Assembly: GCA_963833495.1 (NCBI GenBank)
Contig: CAWHYJ010000021.1
Location: forward strand, 62,001 to 126,000
DNA: 64,000 nucleotides
DNA from: Fodinibacter sp963833495
Lineage (GTDB): Bacteria; Actinomycetota; Actinomycetes; Actinomycetales; Dermatophilaceae
Direction of reading: 5' to 3'
This document shows positions 6,904 to 15,977 of the stretch, piece by piece (position 1 is the stretch's first letter; each line of letters starts with the position of its first letter). A program made the translations under genes and the position numbers. Below the pieces are notes generated by a model. That model was not told the origin of the DNA. It saw nothing but the letters and a program-made list of their open reading frames with translations, and did not search any database.

Positions 6904-8820
6904 GTGACAGCAGTGAGCGAGACCAGGCCGGCGACCCCGGTTGCCCCAGTGGCCCCGAGCGCCCCCAGCCCCGCGCAGGTGGCGCAGCAGGCGCGGGCAC
7001 GCACGCCCATCGAGGTGACCGGCGCGCAGAGCCTGGTGCTCTCGCTCGAGGCGATGGACGTCGACACCGTCTTCGGCATCCCCGGCGGCGCGATCCTGCC
7101 GGCCTACGACCCGCTGCTCGACTCGGTGAAGGTGCGCCACATCCTGGTGCGCCACGAGCAGGGCGCCGGCCACGCGGCCGAGGGCTACGCCGCCGCGACC
7201 GGGCGGGTGGGCGTCTGCATGGCGACCTCCGGTCCGGGCGCGACGAACCTCGTCACCCCGCTCGCCGACGCGCACATGGACTCGGTGCCGATCGTCGCGA
7301 TCACCGGCCAGGTCACCTCGGCCGCCATCGGCACCGACGCCTTCCAGGAGGCCGACATCCGCGGCATCACGATGCCGATCACCAAGCACAACTACCTGGT
7401 CACCAACGCCGACGACATCCCCCGCACCATCGCCGAGGCGTTCCACATCGCCGCCACCGGCCGCCCGGGCCCGGTGCTCGTCGACATCTCCAAGGACGCC
7501 CTGCAGGCGCGCACCATGTTCTCCTGGCCCCCGCGCATCGACCTGCCCGGCTACCACCCGGTGACCCGCCCGCACAGCAAGCAGATCCGCGAGGCCGCCC
7601 GGCTGATCGCCGAGGCCGAGCGCCCCATCCTCTATGTCGGCGGGGGTGTCATCCGGGCTCGCGCGAGCGAGGAGCTGCGGCGCTTCGTCGAGCTCAGCCG
7701 GATCCCCGTGGTCACCACCCTGATGGCGCGTGGTGCGCTGCCCGACAGCCACCCGTTGCACCTCGGGATGCCGGGCATGCACGGCTCGGTCTCGGCCGTC
7801 ACCGGCCTGCAGAAGTCCGACCTGATCATCGCCCTCGGGGCCCGCTTCGACGACCGGGTCACCGGGCAGCTGAAGACCTTCGCGCCCGATGCCAAGGTCA
7901 TCCACGCCGACATCGACCCCGCCGAGATCAGCAAGAACCGCAAGGCCGACGTGCCGATCGTGGGCGACTGCCGCGCGGTGCTCGTCGACCTCATCGAGGC
8001 CGTCGACAGCGACATCGACGCCGGCCGTGGGGGCGACTACGACGAGTGGCGCGAGCGGGTCGCCGGCTGGAAGGACCTCTTCCCCGTCGGCTACGCCGAG
8101 CCCGAGGAGTCCACTCTGGCACCGCAGTACGTGATCCAACGGCTCAGCCAGATCGTCGGCCCGGAGGCGGTCTACGTCGCGGGCGTCGGCCAGCACCAGA
8201 TGTGGGCGGCGCAGTTCGTCGACTACGAGCGCCCGAACGCGTGGCTCAACTCCGGTGGCCTGGGGACCATGGGGTATGCCGTGCCCGCCGCCATGGGTGC
8301 GCAGGTCGGCGAGCCCGACCGCACGGTGTGGGCGATCGACGGCGACGGCTGCTTCCAGATGACCAACCAGGAGCTCGCCACCTGCGTCATCAACAACATC
8401 CCGATCAAGGTCGCCATCATCAACAACAGCAGCCTCGGCATGGTGCGCCAGTGGCAGACCCTGTTCTACAACGAGCGCTACTCCAACACCGACCTGCACA
8501 CCTCGGTCGGCTCGCGGGTGCCCGACTTCGTCAAGCTCGCCGACGCCTACGGCTGTGCCGGGTTCCGGTGCGAGCGACCGGAGGACGTCGACGACACGAT
8601 CCGGGCGGCGATGGCCGTCACCGACCGGCCGGTGGTCGTCGACTTCGTCGTGCACCGCGACGCCATGGTCTGGCCGATGGTGCCCGCCGGCGTCAGCAAC
8701 GACCTCATCCAGGTCGCCCGCGACACCGCGCCCCAGTGGGACCGCGAGGAGTCCGAGGCGATCGAGCAGGGGCTCGACCCCGACCACGACGGCGTGCCCA
8801 CCGGCTCGCACGGGAAGTGA
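6904..8820 (+). CDS. ilvB: acetolactate synthase large subunit
   Basis: The 638-residue thiamine-diphosphate enzyme condenses two pyruvates, or pyruvate and 2-oxobutyrate, the first common step to valine, leucine and isoleucine. Visible marks are GIPGGAILPAYD at the N-terminal domain, the catalytic Glu in RHEQGAGHAAEGYA, an FAD/middle domain, and the ThDP-binding stretch GDGCFQMTNQEL with NNSSLGMVRQWQ. The start is placed at GTG 6904 (GAAG 4 bases upstream); GTG 6913 is also possible. A proline/alanine-rich N-terminal tail of about 40 residues precedes the fold. Expression is under the leader attenuator. Confidence 0.95.
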   Translation: MTAVSETRPATPVAPVAPSAPSPAQVAQQARARTPIEVTGAQSLVLSLEAMDVDTVFGIPGGAILPAYDPLLDSVKVRHILVRHEQGAGHAAEGYAAATGRVGVCMATSGPGATNLVTPLADAHMDSVPIVAITGQVTSAAIGTDAFQEADIRGITMPITKHNYLVTNADDIPRTIAEAFHIAATGRPGPVLVDISKDALQARTMFSWPPRIDLPGYHPVTRPHSKQIREAARLIAEAERPILYVGGGVIRARASEELRRFVELSRIPVVTTLMARGALPDSHPLHLGMPGMHGSVSAVTGLQKSDLIIALGARFDDRVTGQLKTFAPDAKVIHADIDPAEISKNRKADVPIVGDCRAVLVDLIEAVDSDIDAGRGGDYDEWRERVAGWKDLFPVGYAEPEESTLAPQYVIQRLSQIVGPEAVYVAGVGQHQMWAAQFVDYERPNAWLNSGGLGTMGYAVPAAMGAQVGEPDRTVWAIDGDGCFQMTNQELATCVINNIPIKVAIINNSSLGMVRQWQTLFYNERYSNTDLHTSVGSRVPDFVKLADAYGCAGFRCERPEDVDDTIRAAMAVTDRPVVVDFVVHRDAMVWPMVPAGVSNDLIQVARDTAPQWDREESEAIEQGLDPDHDGVPTGSHGK

Positions 8821-8827
8821 AGGCGAC

Positions 8828-9346
8828 ATGACGATGAACAAGCACACCCTGTCCGTCCTCGTCGAGAACAAGCCCGGCGTCCTGGCCCGCATCGCCGCGC
8901 TGTTCTCCCGGCGCGGCTTCAACATCGACTCCCTGGCGGTGGGGGAGACCGAGTACCCCGACGTCTCGCGGATGACCGTGGTGGTCGACGTCGAGGACCT
9001 CCCCCTGGAGCAGGTGACCAAGCAGCTCAACAAGCTCGTCGAGGTGCTCAAGGTCGTCGAGCTCGAGCCGCAGTCGGCGGTGCAGCGCCAGGTCATGCTG
9101 ATCAAGGTGCGGGCCGATGCCGGCACCCGCAGCCAGGTGCTCGAGATGGTGCAGATGTTCCGCGCCAAGGTCGTCGACGTCGCCACCGACTCGCTGACCA
9201 TCGAGGCCACCGGCACCACCGACAAGCTCAAGGCCCTGCTCGAGGTGCTCGAGCCCTACGGCGTCAAGGAGCTCGTCCAGTCCGGGATCGTCGCCATCGG
9301 GCGCGGCCCGCGCTCCATCACCGACCGGGCGCTCCGCAGCGCCTGA
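8828..9346 (+). CDS. ilvN: acetolactate synthase small (regulatory) subunit
   Basis: The 172-residue product has an N-terminal ACT domain (HTLSVLVENKPGVLARIAAL, then FNIDSLAVGETE) and a C-terminal ALS_ss_C domain. It binds valine and gives feedback inhibition of IlvB. It starts 7 bases after the ilvB stop with GAAGTGAAGGCGAC before the ATG, so it is in the same operon. Confidence 0.95.
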   Translation: MTMNKHTLSVLVENKPGVLARIAALFSRRGFNIDSLAVGETEYPDVSRMTVVVDVEDLPLEQVTKQLNKLVEVLKVVELEPQSAVQRQVMLIKVRADAGTRSQVLEMVQMFRAKVVDVATDSLTIEATGTTDKLKALLEVLEPYGVKELVQSGIVAIGRGPRSITDRALRSA

Positions 9347-9428
9347 GACCGCGCCGCGCGACGCGAGCCGCACGGCATATCGTCCACACCGAACCCACAC
9401 CACCACCACACGAGGAGAGGCCGACACG

Positions 9429-10461
<1,033 letters not shown>

Positions 10462-10479
10462 CCCCTCCCGTCGACAGTA

Positions 10480-10521
10480 GAGAACACGCCGCCTCCGGTC
10501 CGCCGGAGGCGGCGTGTTCTC
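10480..10521 (+). terminator. 19-bp perfect hairpin after ilvC
   Basis: GAGAACACGCCGCCTCCGG (10480-10498) is a perfect inverted repeat of 10503-10521 around the loop TCCG. It lies 19 bases after the ilvC stop. No T tract follows, as is common for actinobacterial terminators. Confidence 0.7.
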
Positions 10522-10539
10522 CACTCTCGTCGAGCAGTC

Positions 10540-10719
10540 CCGGGGTCCGAGCGGGTCGGCGCCCCGGCGGTGACCCTGGGCTTCCTCACGGTGGGCGTGC
10601 ACACCGCGATCAACGCCTCGGCGGGGATGCTGCGGATGCGGCTCGAGGAGGCGGTCACGGCGCAGGACCTCGTCACCCCTGCCGGCCCGGGCGCTGGCGG
10701 GCGTGCTCCGCCGGTCTGA
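10540..10719 (+). other. gene-like fragment of unknown origin between ilvC and serA
   Basis: Frame 1 encodes VGAPAVTLGFLTVGVHTAI followed by NASAGMLRMRLEEAVTAQD and ends at TGA 10717-10719. Nearly every codon ends in G or C, as in real genes here, but no start with a ribosome binding site is visible and the length is only about 55 codons. It may be the tail of a decayed or frameshifted gene. I do not recognise the family. The rest of 10522-10932 holds only the serA promoter and leader. Confidence 0.35.
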
Positions 10720-10800
10720 ACCCGGCATCCACCGCCACTGCACCGACCGTGCGGCCATGGTCACATCGTGGGCACCCACGTCCACATGCTGGCACGCCCC

Positions 10801-10806
10801 TAGGAT
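10801..10806 (+). promoter_or_regulatory. candidate -10 element of serA
   Basis: TAGGAT at 10801 would start a transcript with a leader of about 120 bases before serA. The leader has a repeated CCCGGGCACC (near 10838 and 10872) and a GTGGG/CCCAC hairpin between the copies. I do not recognise a riboswitch class. Confidence 0.4.
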
Positions 10807-10932
10807 GGGGGTCCGGCCCAGCGGCGCGCCGGAGGCCCCCGGGCACCGCACTGGTGGGGGACTGCCCACCCGGGCACCGGCATCCGGCCGACCGGTCGAT
10901 GACCGACCGCAGCACCGAAAGAGGGACCTTTC

Positions 10933-12519
10933 GTGACCAAGCCCGTCGTCCTCATCGCCGAGGAGCTCTCACCCGCGACGCTCGACGCACTCGGCCCCGA
11001 CTTCGAGGTCCGCCACGTCGACGGTGCCGACCGTGGCGCCCTGCTCCCGGCGCTCGCCGACGTCGACGCGGTGCTCATCCGCTCGGCGACGAAGATGGAC
11101 GCCGAGGCCATCGGCGCTGCCAAGAACCTCAAGGTCATCGCCCGTGCCGGCGTGGGCCTGGACAACGTCGACGTCGACACCGCCACCAAGGCCGGCGTCA
11201 TGGTCGTGAACGCCCCGACCTCCAACATCACCAGCGCCGCCGAGCTCGCCGTCGGCCTCCTGCTCGCCTGCGCCCGCAACATCGCGCCGGCCAACGAGGC
11301 CCTGAAGAACGGCGCCTGGAAGCGCAGCAAGTACGGCGGCGTCGAGCTGCTCGAGAAGAAGGTCGGCATCGTCGGCTTCGGCCGGATCGGGCAGCTCGTC
11401 GCCGAGCGGCTCAAGGGCTTCGGCGTCGAGGTCCTCGCCTACGACCCCTACGTCTCCGTGCAGCGCGCCGGCCTGCTCGGCGCCCGGCTCGTGACCCTCG
11501 ACGAGCTGCTCGCCGAGAGCGACTTCATCACCATTCACCTGCCCAAGACCCCCGAGACGATCGGCCTGATCGGCAAGGACGCGCTCGCCAAGGTCAAGCC
11601 GACCGTTCGCGTCATCAACGCCGCCCGCGGTGGGGTGCTCGACGAGCAGGCCCTGGCCGACGCCATCGCCGAGGGTCGCGTCGCCGGCGCCGGCATCGAC
11701 GTCTTCGCGACCGAGCCGTGCACCGACAGCCCGCTGTTCGCCCACGAGTCGGTGGTCGTCACGCCGCACCTCGGCGCCTCCACCGAGGAGGCCCAGGAGA
11801 AGGCCGGTGTGGCCGTTGCGAAGTCGGTGCGCCTGGCGCTCGACGGCGACCTCGTGCCGGATGCCGTGAACGTCTCCGGCGGCGCTGTCGCGGAGGAGGT
11901 GCGCCCCGGCATCGACCTCGTCGAGAAGCTCGGCCGCGTCTTCACCGCGTTCGCCGGCTCGGTGCCGGTGCAGCTCGACGTCGAGGTGCGCGGCGAGATC
12001 ACCTCGCACGACGTGTCGGTCTGGGAGCTCGCGGCGCTGAAGGGCCTGTTCACCGACGTCACCGAGGACCCCGTCACCTACGTCAACGCCCCGCTGCTCG
12101 CCAAGGAGCGCGGCTGCGAGTCGCGCCTGGTCACCGACGAGGTGTCCGAGGACTTCCGCAACGTCACCACCCTGCGCGGCACGCTCGCCGACGGCACCAC
12201 GGTCTCGGTGTCCGGCACGCTCACCGGGCCGAAGATGGTGCAGAAGCTCATCGGCATCAACGGCTGGGACCTCGAGATCCCGCTCAGCGTGCACATGGCC
12301 TTCTTCGCCTACGACGACCGCCCCGGCGTCATCGGCGCGGTCGGCAAGCTGCTCGGCGAGGCCGCCGTCAACATCGCCGGCATGCAGGTCGCGCGTGACG
12401 ACGAGGCCACCAACTCCCTCATCGCCCTCACCGTCGACCAGGCCATCCCGCTCGACGTCGTCACCGCGATCGAGAGCGAGATCGGCGCGGAGACGGTGCG
12501 GGTCGTCGACCTGGTCTGA
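10933..12519 (+). CDS. serA: D-3-phosphoglycerate dehydrogenase
   Basis: The 528-residue enzyme oxidises 3-phosphoglycerate, the first step to serine. The substrate-binding N-terminus is followed by the NAD-binding domain with GFGRIG at residues 148-153, AARGGVLDEQALADAI near 230, and the catalytic TPHLGASTEEAQ around 277-288. Residues about 315-450 form the intervening ASB domain and 455-528 an ACT domain (FFAYDDRPGVIGAVGKL), the long form found in actinobacteria. The GTG start at 10933 has GAAAGAGGGACC upstream. Serine synthesis beside ilv and leu genes is a common actinobacterial order. Confidence 0.95.
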   Translation: MTKPVVLIAEELSPATLDALGPDFEVRHVDGADRGALLPALADVDAVLIRSATKMDAEAIGAAKNLKVIARAGVGLDNVDVDTATKAGVMVVNAPTSNITSAAELAVGLLLACARNIAPANEALKNGAWKRSKYGGVELLEKKVGIVGFGRIGQLVAERLKGFGVEVLAYDPYVSVQRAGLLGARLVTLDELLAESDFITIHLPKTPETIGLIGKDALAKVKPTVRVINAARGGVLDEQALADAIAEGRVAGAGIDVFATEPCTDSPLFAHESVVVTPHLGASTEEAQEKAGVAVAKSVRLALDGDLVPDAVNVSGGAVAEEVRPGIDLVEKLGRVFTAFAGSVPVQLDVEVRGEITSHDVSVWELAALKGLFTDVTEDPVTYVNAPLLAKERGCESRLVTDEVSEDFRNVTTLRGTLADGTTVSVSGTLTGPKMVQKLIGINGWDLEIPLSVHMAFFAYDDRPGVIGAVGKLLGEAAVNIAGMQVARDDEATNSLIALTVDQAIPLDVVTAIESEIGAETVRVVDLV

Positions 12520-12607
12520 GGTGCGCGGCCTCGCCGCGACGTCGCCCTGCCAGGGTTTGGTCCCGGCTGACCGCGCCGGATGCCGGCAACTGACGTAGCG
12601 TGCGGAC

Positions 12608-13640
12608 GTGTCGCGTCGCGCATCGCCGCCGGAGCCCCTGGCTCAGCGGCTGCTCGACGCGCAGGTGGCCTACCACGTCGAGCGGCTGACCGGCGACGCG
12701 CTCGAGGCCCTCGTCGCCGCTCTCGCCGACGACCTCCTGACGGCCGCCGGGCGTCACCCGGTCGAGGACCTCGTCGACCGGGAGACGATCACCTCGATCG
12801 TGGTCCGAGCACTGGAGACCGTGCCGGCCAGTGCCGCGGTCAGCGGCATCATCGAGCTCGCGACCGAGGTGGTGCTCGAGGGCCCGGCCGAGCCCTTCCC
12901 GGTCGGTGAGCTCGCCGACCGCGACCAGGTCGAGGCGCTCGTGGACAGCCTGCTGGCGCTTCACCCGGTGCTCGAGCGGCTGGGGGAGTCGCTGGCCGAC
13001 GTCTCGATGATGGGAACCGTGGCATCGCGCTTCATGGGTCGCATCGTGGGCGAGGTCGTCAACGCCAACCAGGCCGTGGCCGACAAGGTGCCCGGGCTGG
13101 GGTCGCTGGTGTCGATGGGGACGAGCGCCGCCTCGCGGATGATTGGGCGCAGCGGACAAGCAGTTCGAACGGCTGATCGGGGACACCGTCGGAAAGGGCG
13201 GCGCCTTCGCCGTCCGACGCCTCAACCGCATCGTCATCGACACGCTGCTCGACCCCACGACCCGGGTCGCGGTGCTGGAGTCCTGGGACCTGCTGGCCCG
13301 CACACCGGTGGTCGGGCTGAGCCACCACGCGACGCAGCAGCAGGTGTCAGACCTGGCCGGCGCCCTGCACGAGGTGGCCATCACCGGTCTGGCCACCGAG
13401 CACGCGGCAGACCTCGTCGAGGTGGTCGTCGACGCCTTCTTCGACCGTTTCGGCGGCTACACCCCGACCGAGCTGCTCGAGCAGCTCGACCTCGACCGCG
13501 ACGAGCTGGTCGCCGACCTGGTGCGGCTGGCCCCCTCGGTCGTCGGCGCGCTGAGGGAGTCCGGCGACCTGGAGCGCCTGGTGCGGGCGCAGCTCGAGCC
13601 GTTCTACACCTCGCCCGAGGTCGCCCGCCTGCTCGGTTGA
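12608..13640 (+). CDS. conserved hypothetical protein (one frameshift)
   Basis: The first 178 codons (MSRRASPPEPLAQRLLDAQV to SMGTSAASRMIG) and the second frame from 13146 (AADKQFERLIGDTVGKGG to YTSPEVARLLG) join cleanly if one G of the GGG at 13145-13147 is removed, giving about 343 residues. The protein is largely alpha-helical, rich in Leu, Val, Asp and Glu, without a signal peptide or a convincing membrane helix. I do not recognise the family. It lies after serA on the same strand, with its end 33 bases from a convergent gene. Confidence 0.7.
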
Positions 13641-13672
13641 CCGGGGCGTCCGACAGCGACCCGGGCGGGCCA

Positions 13673-14116
13673 TCACCGGGTGCGCCACAGCCCGATGCCG
13701 AGGGTGAGCCCCCAGGCCAGGAACAGCGGGTCCCACAGCCACGCGTGGCCCTGCATCGCCACGAGGTCGTCGACCGGGCCCAGCACCCCGGTGAGCGCGA
13801 CGTTGGCGACCACGGTGTTCGCCATGCCGTAGGCGGTCAGCAGCGCGGCGCCGGCCCAGCACAGCAGGCGCAGCGCCCCGCGCGGCCCCCCGCGCCGGGC
13901 GGCGACCCACGGCACCCAGGCGCCGGCGAGCTTGGCCGCGGCGATCGCCGCGAGCACGAGCCCGACGGTCACCGGCGACTCGCGCCGCCAGGCCAGCGCC
14001 CACGCCCCGACGGTCCCGACCAGTGCGGTCCCGCCCAGCGCCCAGTACAGGCTGGCCATGGCGTGCACCGTGCCGACCACGGCGGCTGCGGTGAACCAGG
14101 TCAGGTCGCGTCGCAC
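13673..14116 (-). CDS. DUF3995-type small membrane protein
   Basis: The 147-residue product starts with GTG at 14116 (VRRDLTWFTAAAVVG) and has four hydrophobic helices. Features such as YWALGGTALVG near the N-terminus and WLWDPLFLAWGLTLGIGLW at the C-terminus match the DUF3995 pattern. The start lies 2 bases after the stop of the upstream glycosyltransferase gene, so both are co-transcribed. Function is unknown. Confidence 0.65.
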   Translation of the reverse strand: MRRDLTWFTAAAVVGTVHAMASLYWALGGTALVGTVGAWALAWRRESPVTVGLVLAAIAAAKLAGAWVPWVAARRGGPRGALRLLCWAGAALLTAYGMANTVVANVALTGVLGPVDDLVAMQGHAWLWDPLFLAWGLTLGIGLWRTR

Positions 14117-14118
14117 GC

Positions 14119-15312
14119 TCAGCGCCCGACGGACAGCCCGCGCCGGTCGGCCAGCTCCTCGAACAGCGATTCCCACCGGGTTGCCGTGGCGGTGATGTCG
14201 AAGTCCCGGACCCGCTCAGAAGCCGCGTCGGCCAGCCGCCGCTGCTCGGCGGGGTCGGAGGCGACGCGCAGGATGCCCTCGGCGAGCGGGGCGCTGGCGC
14301 CGGGCCGCACGAGCACCCCGAACCGCCCGCCGTCGAGCAGCTCGGCGGGACCCGTCGGGCAGTCGGCCGCCACGATCGGCAACCCGGCCGCCATGGCCTC
14401 GATGATCGCCATCGGCATGCCTTCGCGCCGCGAGGAGAGCACGAACATGGACGCCTCGTCGAGCCGGGCGGCAAGGTCGGGCTCGAACCCCTCGAGCGTC
14501 ACCAGCCCGGTGAGGCCGGTGTCGTCCACCTGCCGTTGCAGGGAGTCCCGTTCCTCGCCCGCGCCGTAGATCCGCAGCCGCCAGTCGGGGCGGGTCTCGG
14601 CCACGGTGCGCCAGGCGTCGACCAGGAGGTCGAAGCCCTTGCGGTGGGTGAGCAGACCGGCCGCGACGGCCACGGGCGCGCTCAGCGGCGAGCGCCGCAG
14701 CCGGGTGCCCAGTGGCAGGGCGTTGGGGATGGCGACCACGGGGCACGCACCGTCCAGCACGGAACGGTAGGCCGTCGCGTCACCCTCGGTGAGCACCGCC
14801 AGCGCGTCGAGCGAGCGGAAGCGGTCGGCGTACTCGGCCCGCAGGCCGGGGTTCTTGGGGAGGTGGTTGTGCTCCGCGGCGACGGCCACCTGCTGGTCGG
14901 TGCGCAGCCCGGCGAGGGCGACGTTGAGGGTGAGCCGGGTGGCGATGACGACGCTGTCGCGCTGGGACCGCACGTACCGGGTGAGCGCGCGGTCGTGTGC
15001 CAGCGTGAACTCGGTTGTGCGCAGGTCGAGAGGGTGCGCGAGCCTGCTGTGCGTGCGACGCAGGGCGACCCTGGTGCCCCACCGCAGGGCATTGCCGGGC
15101 GTGCCCGGCCGGTGGGCGCGCGGCCGGATGCCGGTGAGCGACACCAGCCGCACGCCGGGTGGCACCGGGAAGTACGGCTCGGCCCGGCGCTGCACCATCG
15201 ACGCCACCTCGACGTCGTGACCCCGCTCGGCGAGCGCACCCGCCATCGACAGGGTCGTGCGGATCGTGCCGCCGCGCCCGTAGGCACTGAGCAGCAGGTA
15301 TCGGATGCGCAC
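14119..15312 (-). CDS. glycosyltransferase family 4 protein
   Basis: The 397-residue product has the GT-B fold layout. The N-terminal half contains LLLSAYGRGGTIRTTLSMAG, the acceptor side. The C-terminal half contains the donor-site motif EGMPMAIIEAMAAGLPIVA (an EX7E motif) near residues 295-315 and the retaining GT4 block AAGLLTHRKGFDLLVDAW. It transfers an activated sugar, probably to a cell-wall or capsular polymer. GTG 15312 was chosen because AAGGGA lies 7 bases before it; GTG 15327 is an alternative. Confidence 0.85.
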   Translation of the reverse strand: MRIRYLLLSAYGRGGTIRTTLSMAGALAERGHDVEVASMVQRRAEPYFPVPPGVRLVSLTGIRPRAHRPGTPGNALRWGTRVALRRTHSRLAHPLDLRTTEFTLAHDRALTRYVRSQRDSVVIATRLTLNVALAGLRTDQQVAVAAEHNHLPKNPGLRAEYADRFRSLDALAVLTEGDATAYRSVLDGACPVVAIPNALPLGTRLRRSPLSAPVAVAAGLLTHRKGFDLLVDAWRTVAETRPDWRLRIYGAGEERDSLQRQVDDTGLTGLVTLEGFEPDLAARLDEASMFVLSSRREGMPMAIIEAMAAGLPIVAADCPTGPAELLDGGRFGVLVRPGASAPLAEGILRVASDPAEQRRLADAASERVRDFDITATATRWESLFEELADRRGLSVGR

Positions 15313-15571
15313 CCGGATTCCCTTCACCGGCCCTTCCCGAGCACCTCCCGGGTCCTGGCCGCAGCCAGTCTCACCCGAGCGCCGCACGGGGGCCAGCGCA
15401 CGGTGGTCCTCCGCGTGTCGCAGCCGGGGCGCAGCACGCCGGGCTGCGGATTCCGTTGGTGCAGCCCCGGCCGAGCGAAGAATCCGTGCGCGAGATCCGC
15501 GAGTGACGCACGTCTCGTCGGTGGAGCGTCCGGATGCTGAGAGGGCGGTGCCTGGTGCCAGAACGTCCACG

Positions 15572-15577
15572 TACCGT
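15572..15577 (+). promoter_or_regulatory. -10 element of a leaderless leader peptide
   Basis: TACCGT is followed by 7 bases and the ATG of the reading frame at 15585, the same geometry as the leaderless genes of this window. It supports the idea that the 17-codon frame is expressed. Confidence 0.5.
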
Positions 15578-15584
15578 CGAGAGC

Positions 15585-15638
15585 ATGAAGCGGCTCGAGG
15601 TACTCATCCTCATTCCGAGCCGCGGCGAGGCCCGGTAG
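15585..15638 (+). CDS. putative branched-chain leader peptide (MKRLEVLILIPSRGEAR)
   Basis: Seventeen codons from ATG 15585 to TAG 15636-15638 contain the run Val-Leu-Ile-Leu-Ile written GTA CTC ATC CTC ATT. GTA and ATT are rare codons in this window. The frame starts 7 bases after a TACCGT promoter element and is followed by two hairpins that exclude each other. This is the layout of a ribosome-mediated attenuator. Downstream are a 31-codon gene and then leuB. Expression and target are inferred. Confidence 0.5.
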   Translation: MKRLEVLILIPSRGEAR

Positions 15639-15656
15639 TCAGCATCCTCGCCGCGG
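15590..15656 (+). promoter_or_regulatory. mutually exclusive hairpins after the leader peptide
   Basis: Hairpin A pairs GCGGCTCG (15590-15597) with CGAGCCGC (15616-15623). Hairpin B pairs CCGCGGCGAGG (15620-15630) with CCTCGCCGCGG (15646-15656). The two share bases 15620-15623 and cannot form together. The Val/Leu/Ile codons lie in the loop of hairpin A, so a stalled ribosome there would block A and favour B. A further hairpin (CGGCCCG-CA-CGGGCCG, 15728-15743) lies just before the next gene. Confidence 0.5.
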
Positions 15657-15761
15657 AGACCCCGCGACGTCGCTGACCGGCTCGCCGAGGCACCACTCGG
15701 CTCGAGCCCCCGAACCCCACAGACGACCGGCCCGCACGGGCCGTGGAAGGCGTGAACGACG

Positions 15762-15857
15762 ATGAACGAGAACAGCACCCTCGACGAGGCCACCCTCGCC
15801 CGGCAGGCCCTGCAGGAGTCGATGGACCTGCGCGACCAGGGCCACACCGACGACTGA
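15762..15857 (+). CDS. small acidic protein of 31 residues, unknown function
   Basis: ATG 15762 opens a frame ending at TGA 15855-15857. All 31 sense codons end in G or C, which matches real genes here and would be very unlikely by chance. GGAAGG lies 12 bases before the ATG. The product (MNENSTLDEATLARQALQES, then MDLRDQGHTDD) looks like one amphipathic helix with an acidic end. It is enclosed between the leader hairpins and its own terminator. I know no homolog. Confidence 0.6.
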   Translation: MNENSTLDEATLARQALQESMDLRDQGHTDD

Positions 15858-15904
15858 CGCGCAACGGCGCCCCCCGGCGCCGACCTACGGGTCGGACGCA
15901 CCCC

Positions 15905-15944
15905 GACGGCCGTCCCCGCCCATCCACGGGCTGGGACGGCCGTC
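15905..15944 (+). terminator. 12-bp hairpin between the small gene and leuB
   Basis: GACGGCCGTCCC (15905-15916) pairs perfectly with GGGACGGCCGTC (15933-15944). It lies before the leuB promoter and would separate the two transcripts. There is no T tract. Confidence 0.6.
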
Positions 15945-15964
15945 CGCATCCCGATACTCCTCCC

Positions 15965-15970
15965 TAGGCT
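15965..15970 (+). promoter_or_regulatory. -10 element of leuB (leaderless)
   Basis: TAGGCT is followed by 7 bases (GGAGCGC) and the ATG at 15978. Confidence 0.5.
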
Positions 15971-15977
15971 GGAGCGC

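Noticed and set aside
10808..10932. Riboswitch in the serA leader.
   Set aside because: Repeats and a small hairpin exist, but no known aptamer core is recognisable.
10805..10936. ATG frame running from the serA promoter into serA.
   Set aside because: Its codon use is poor and it would overlap the serA start; no conserved residues are visible.
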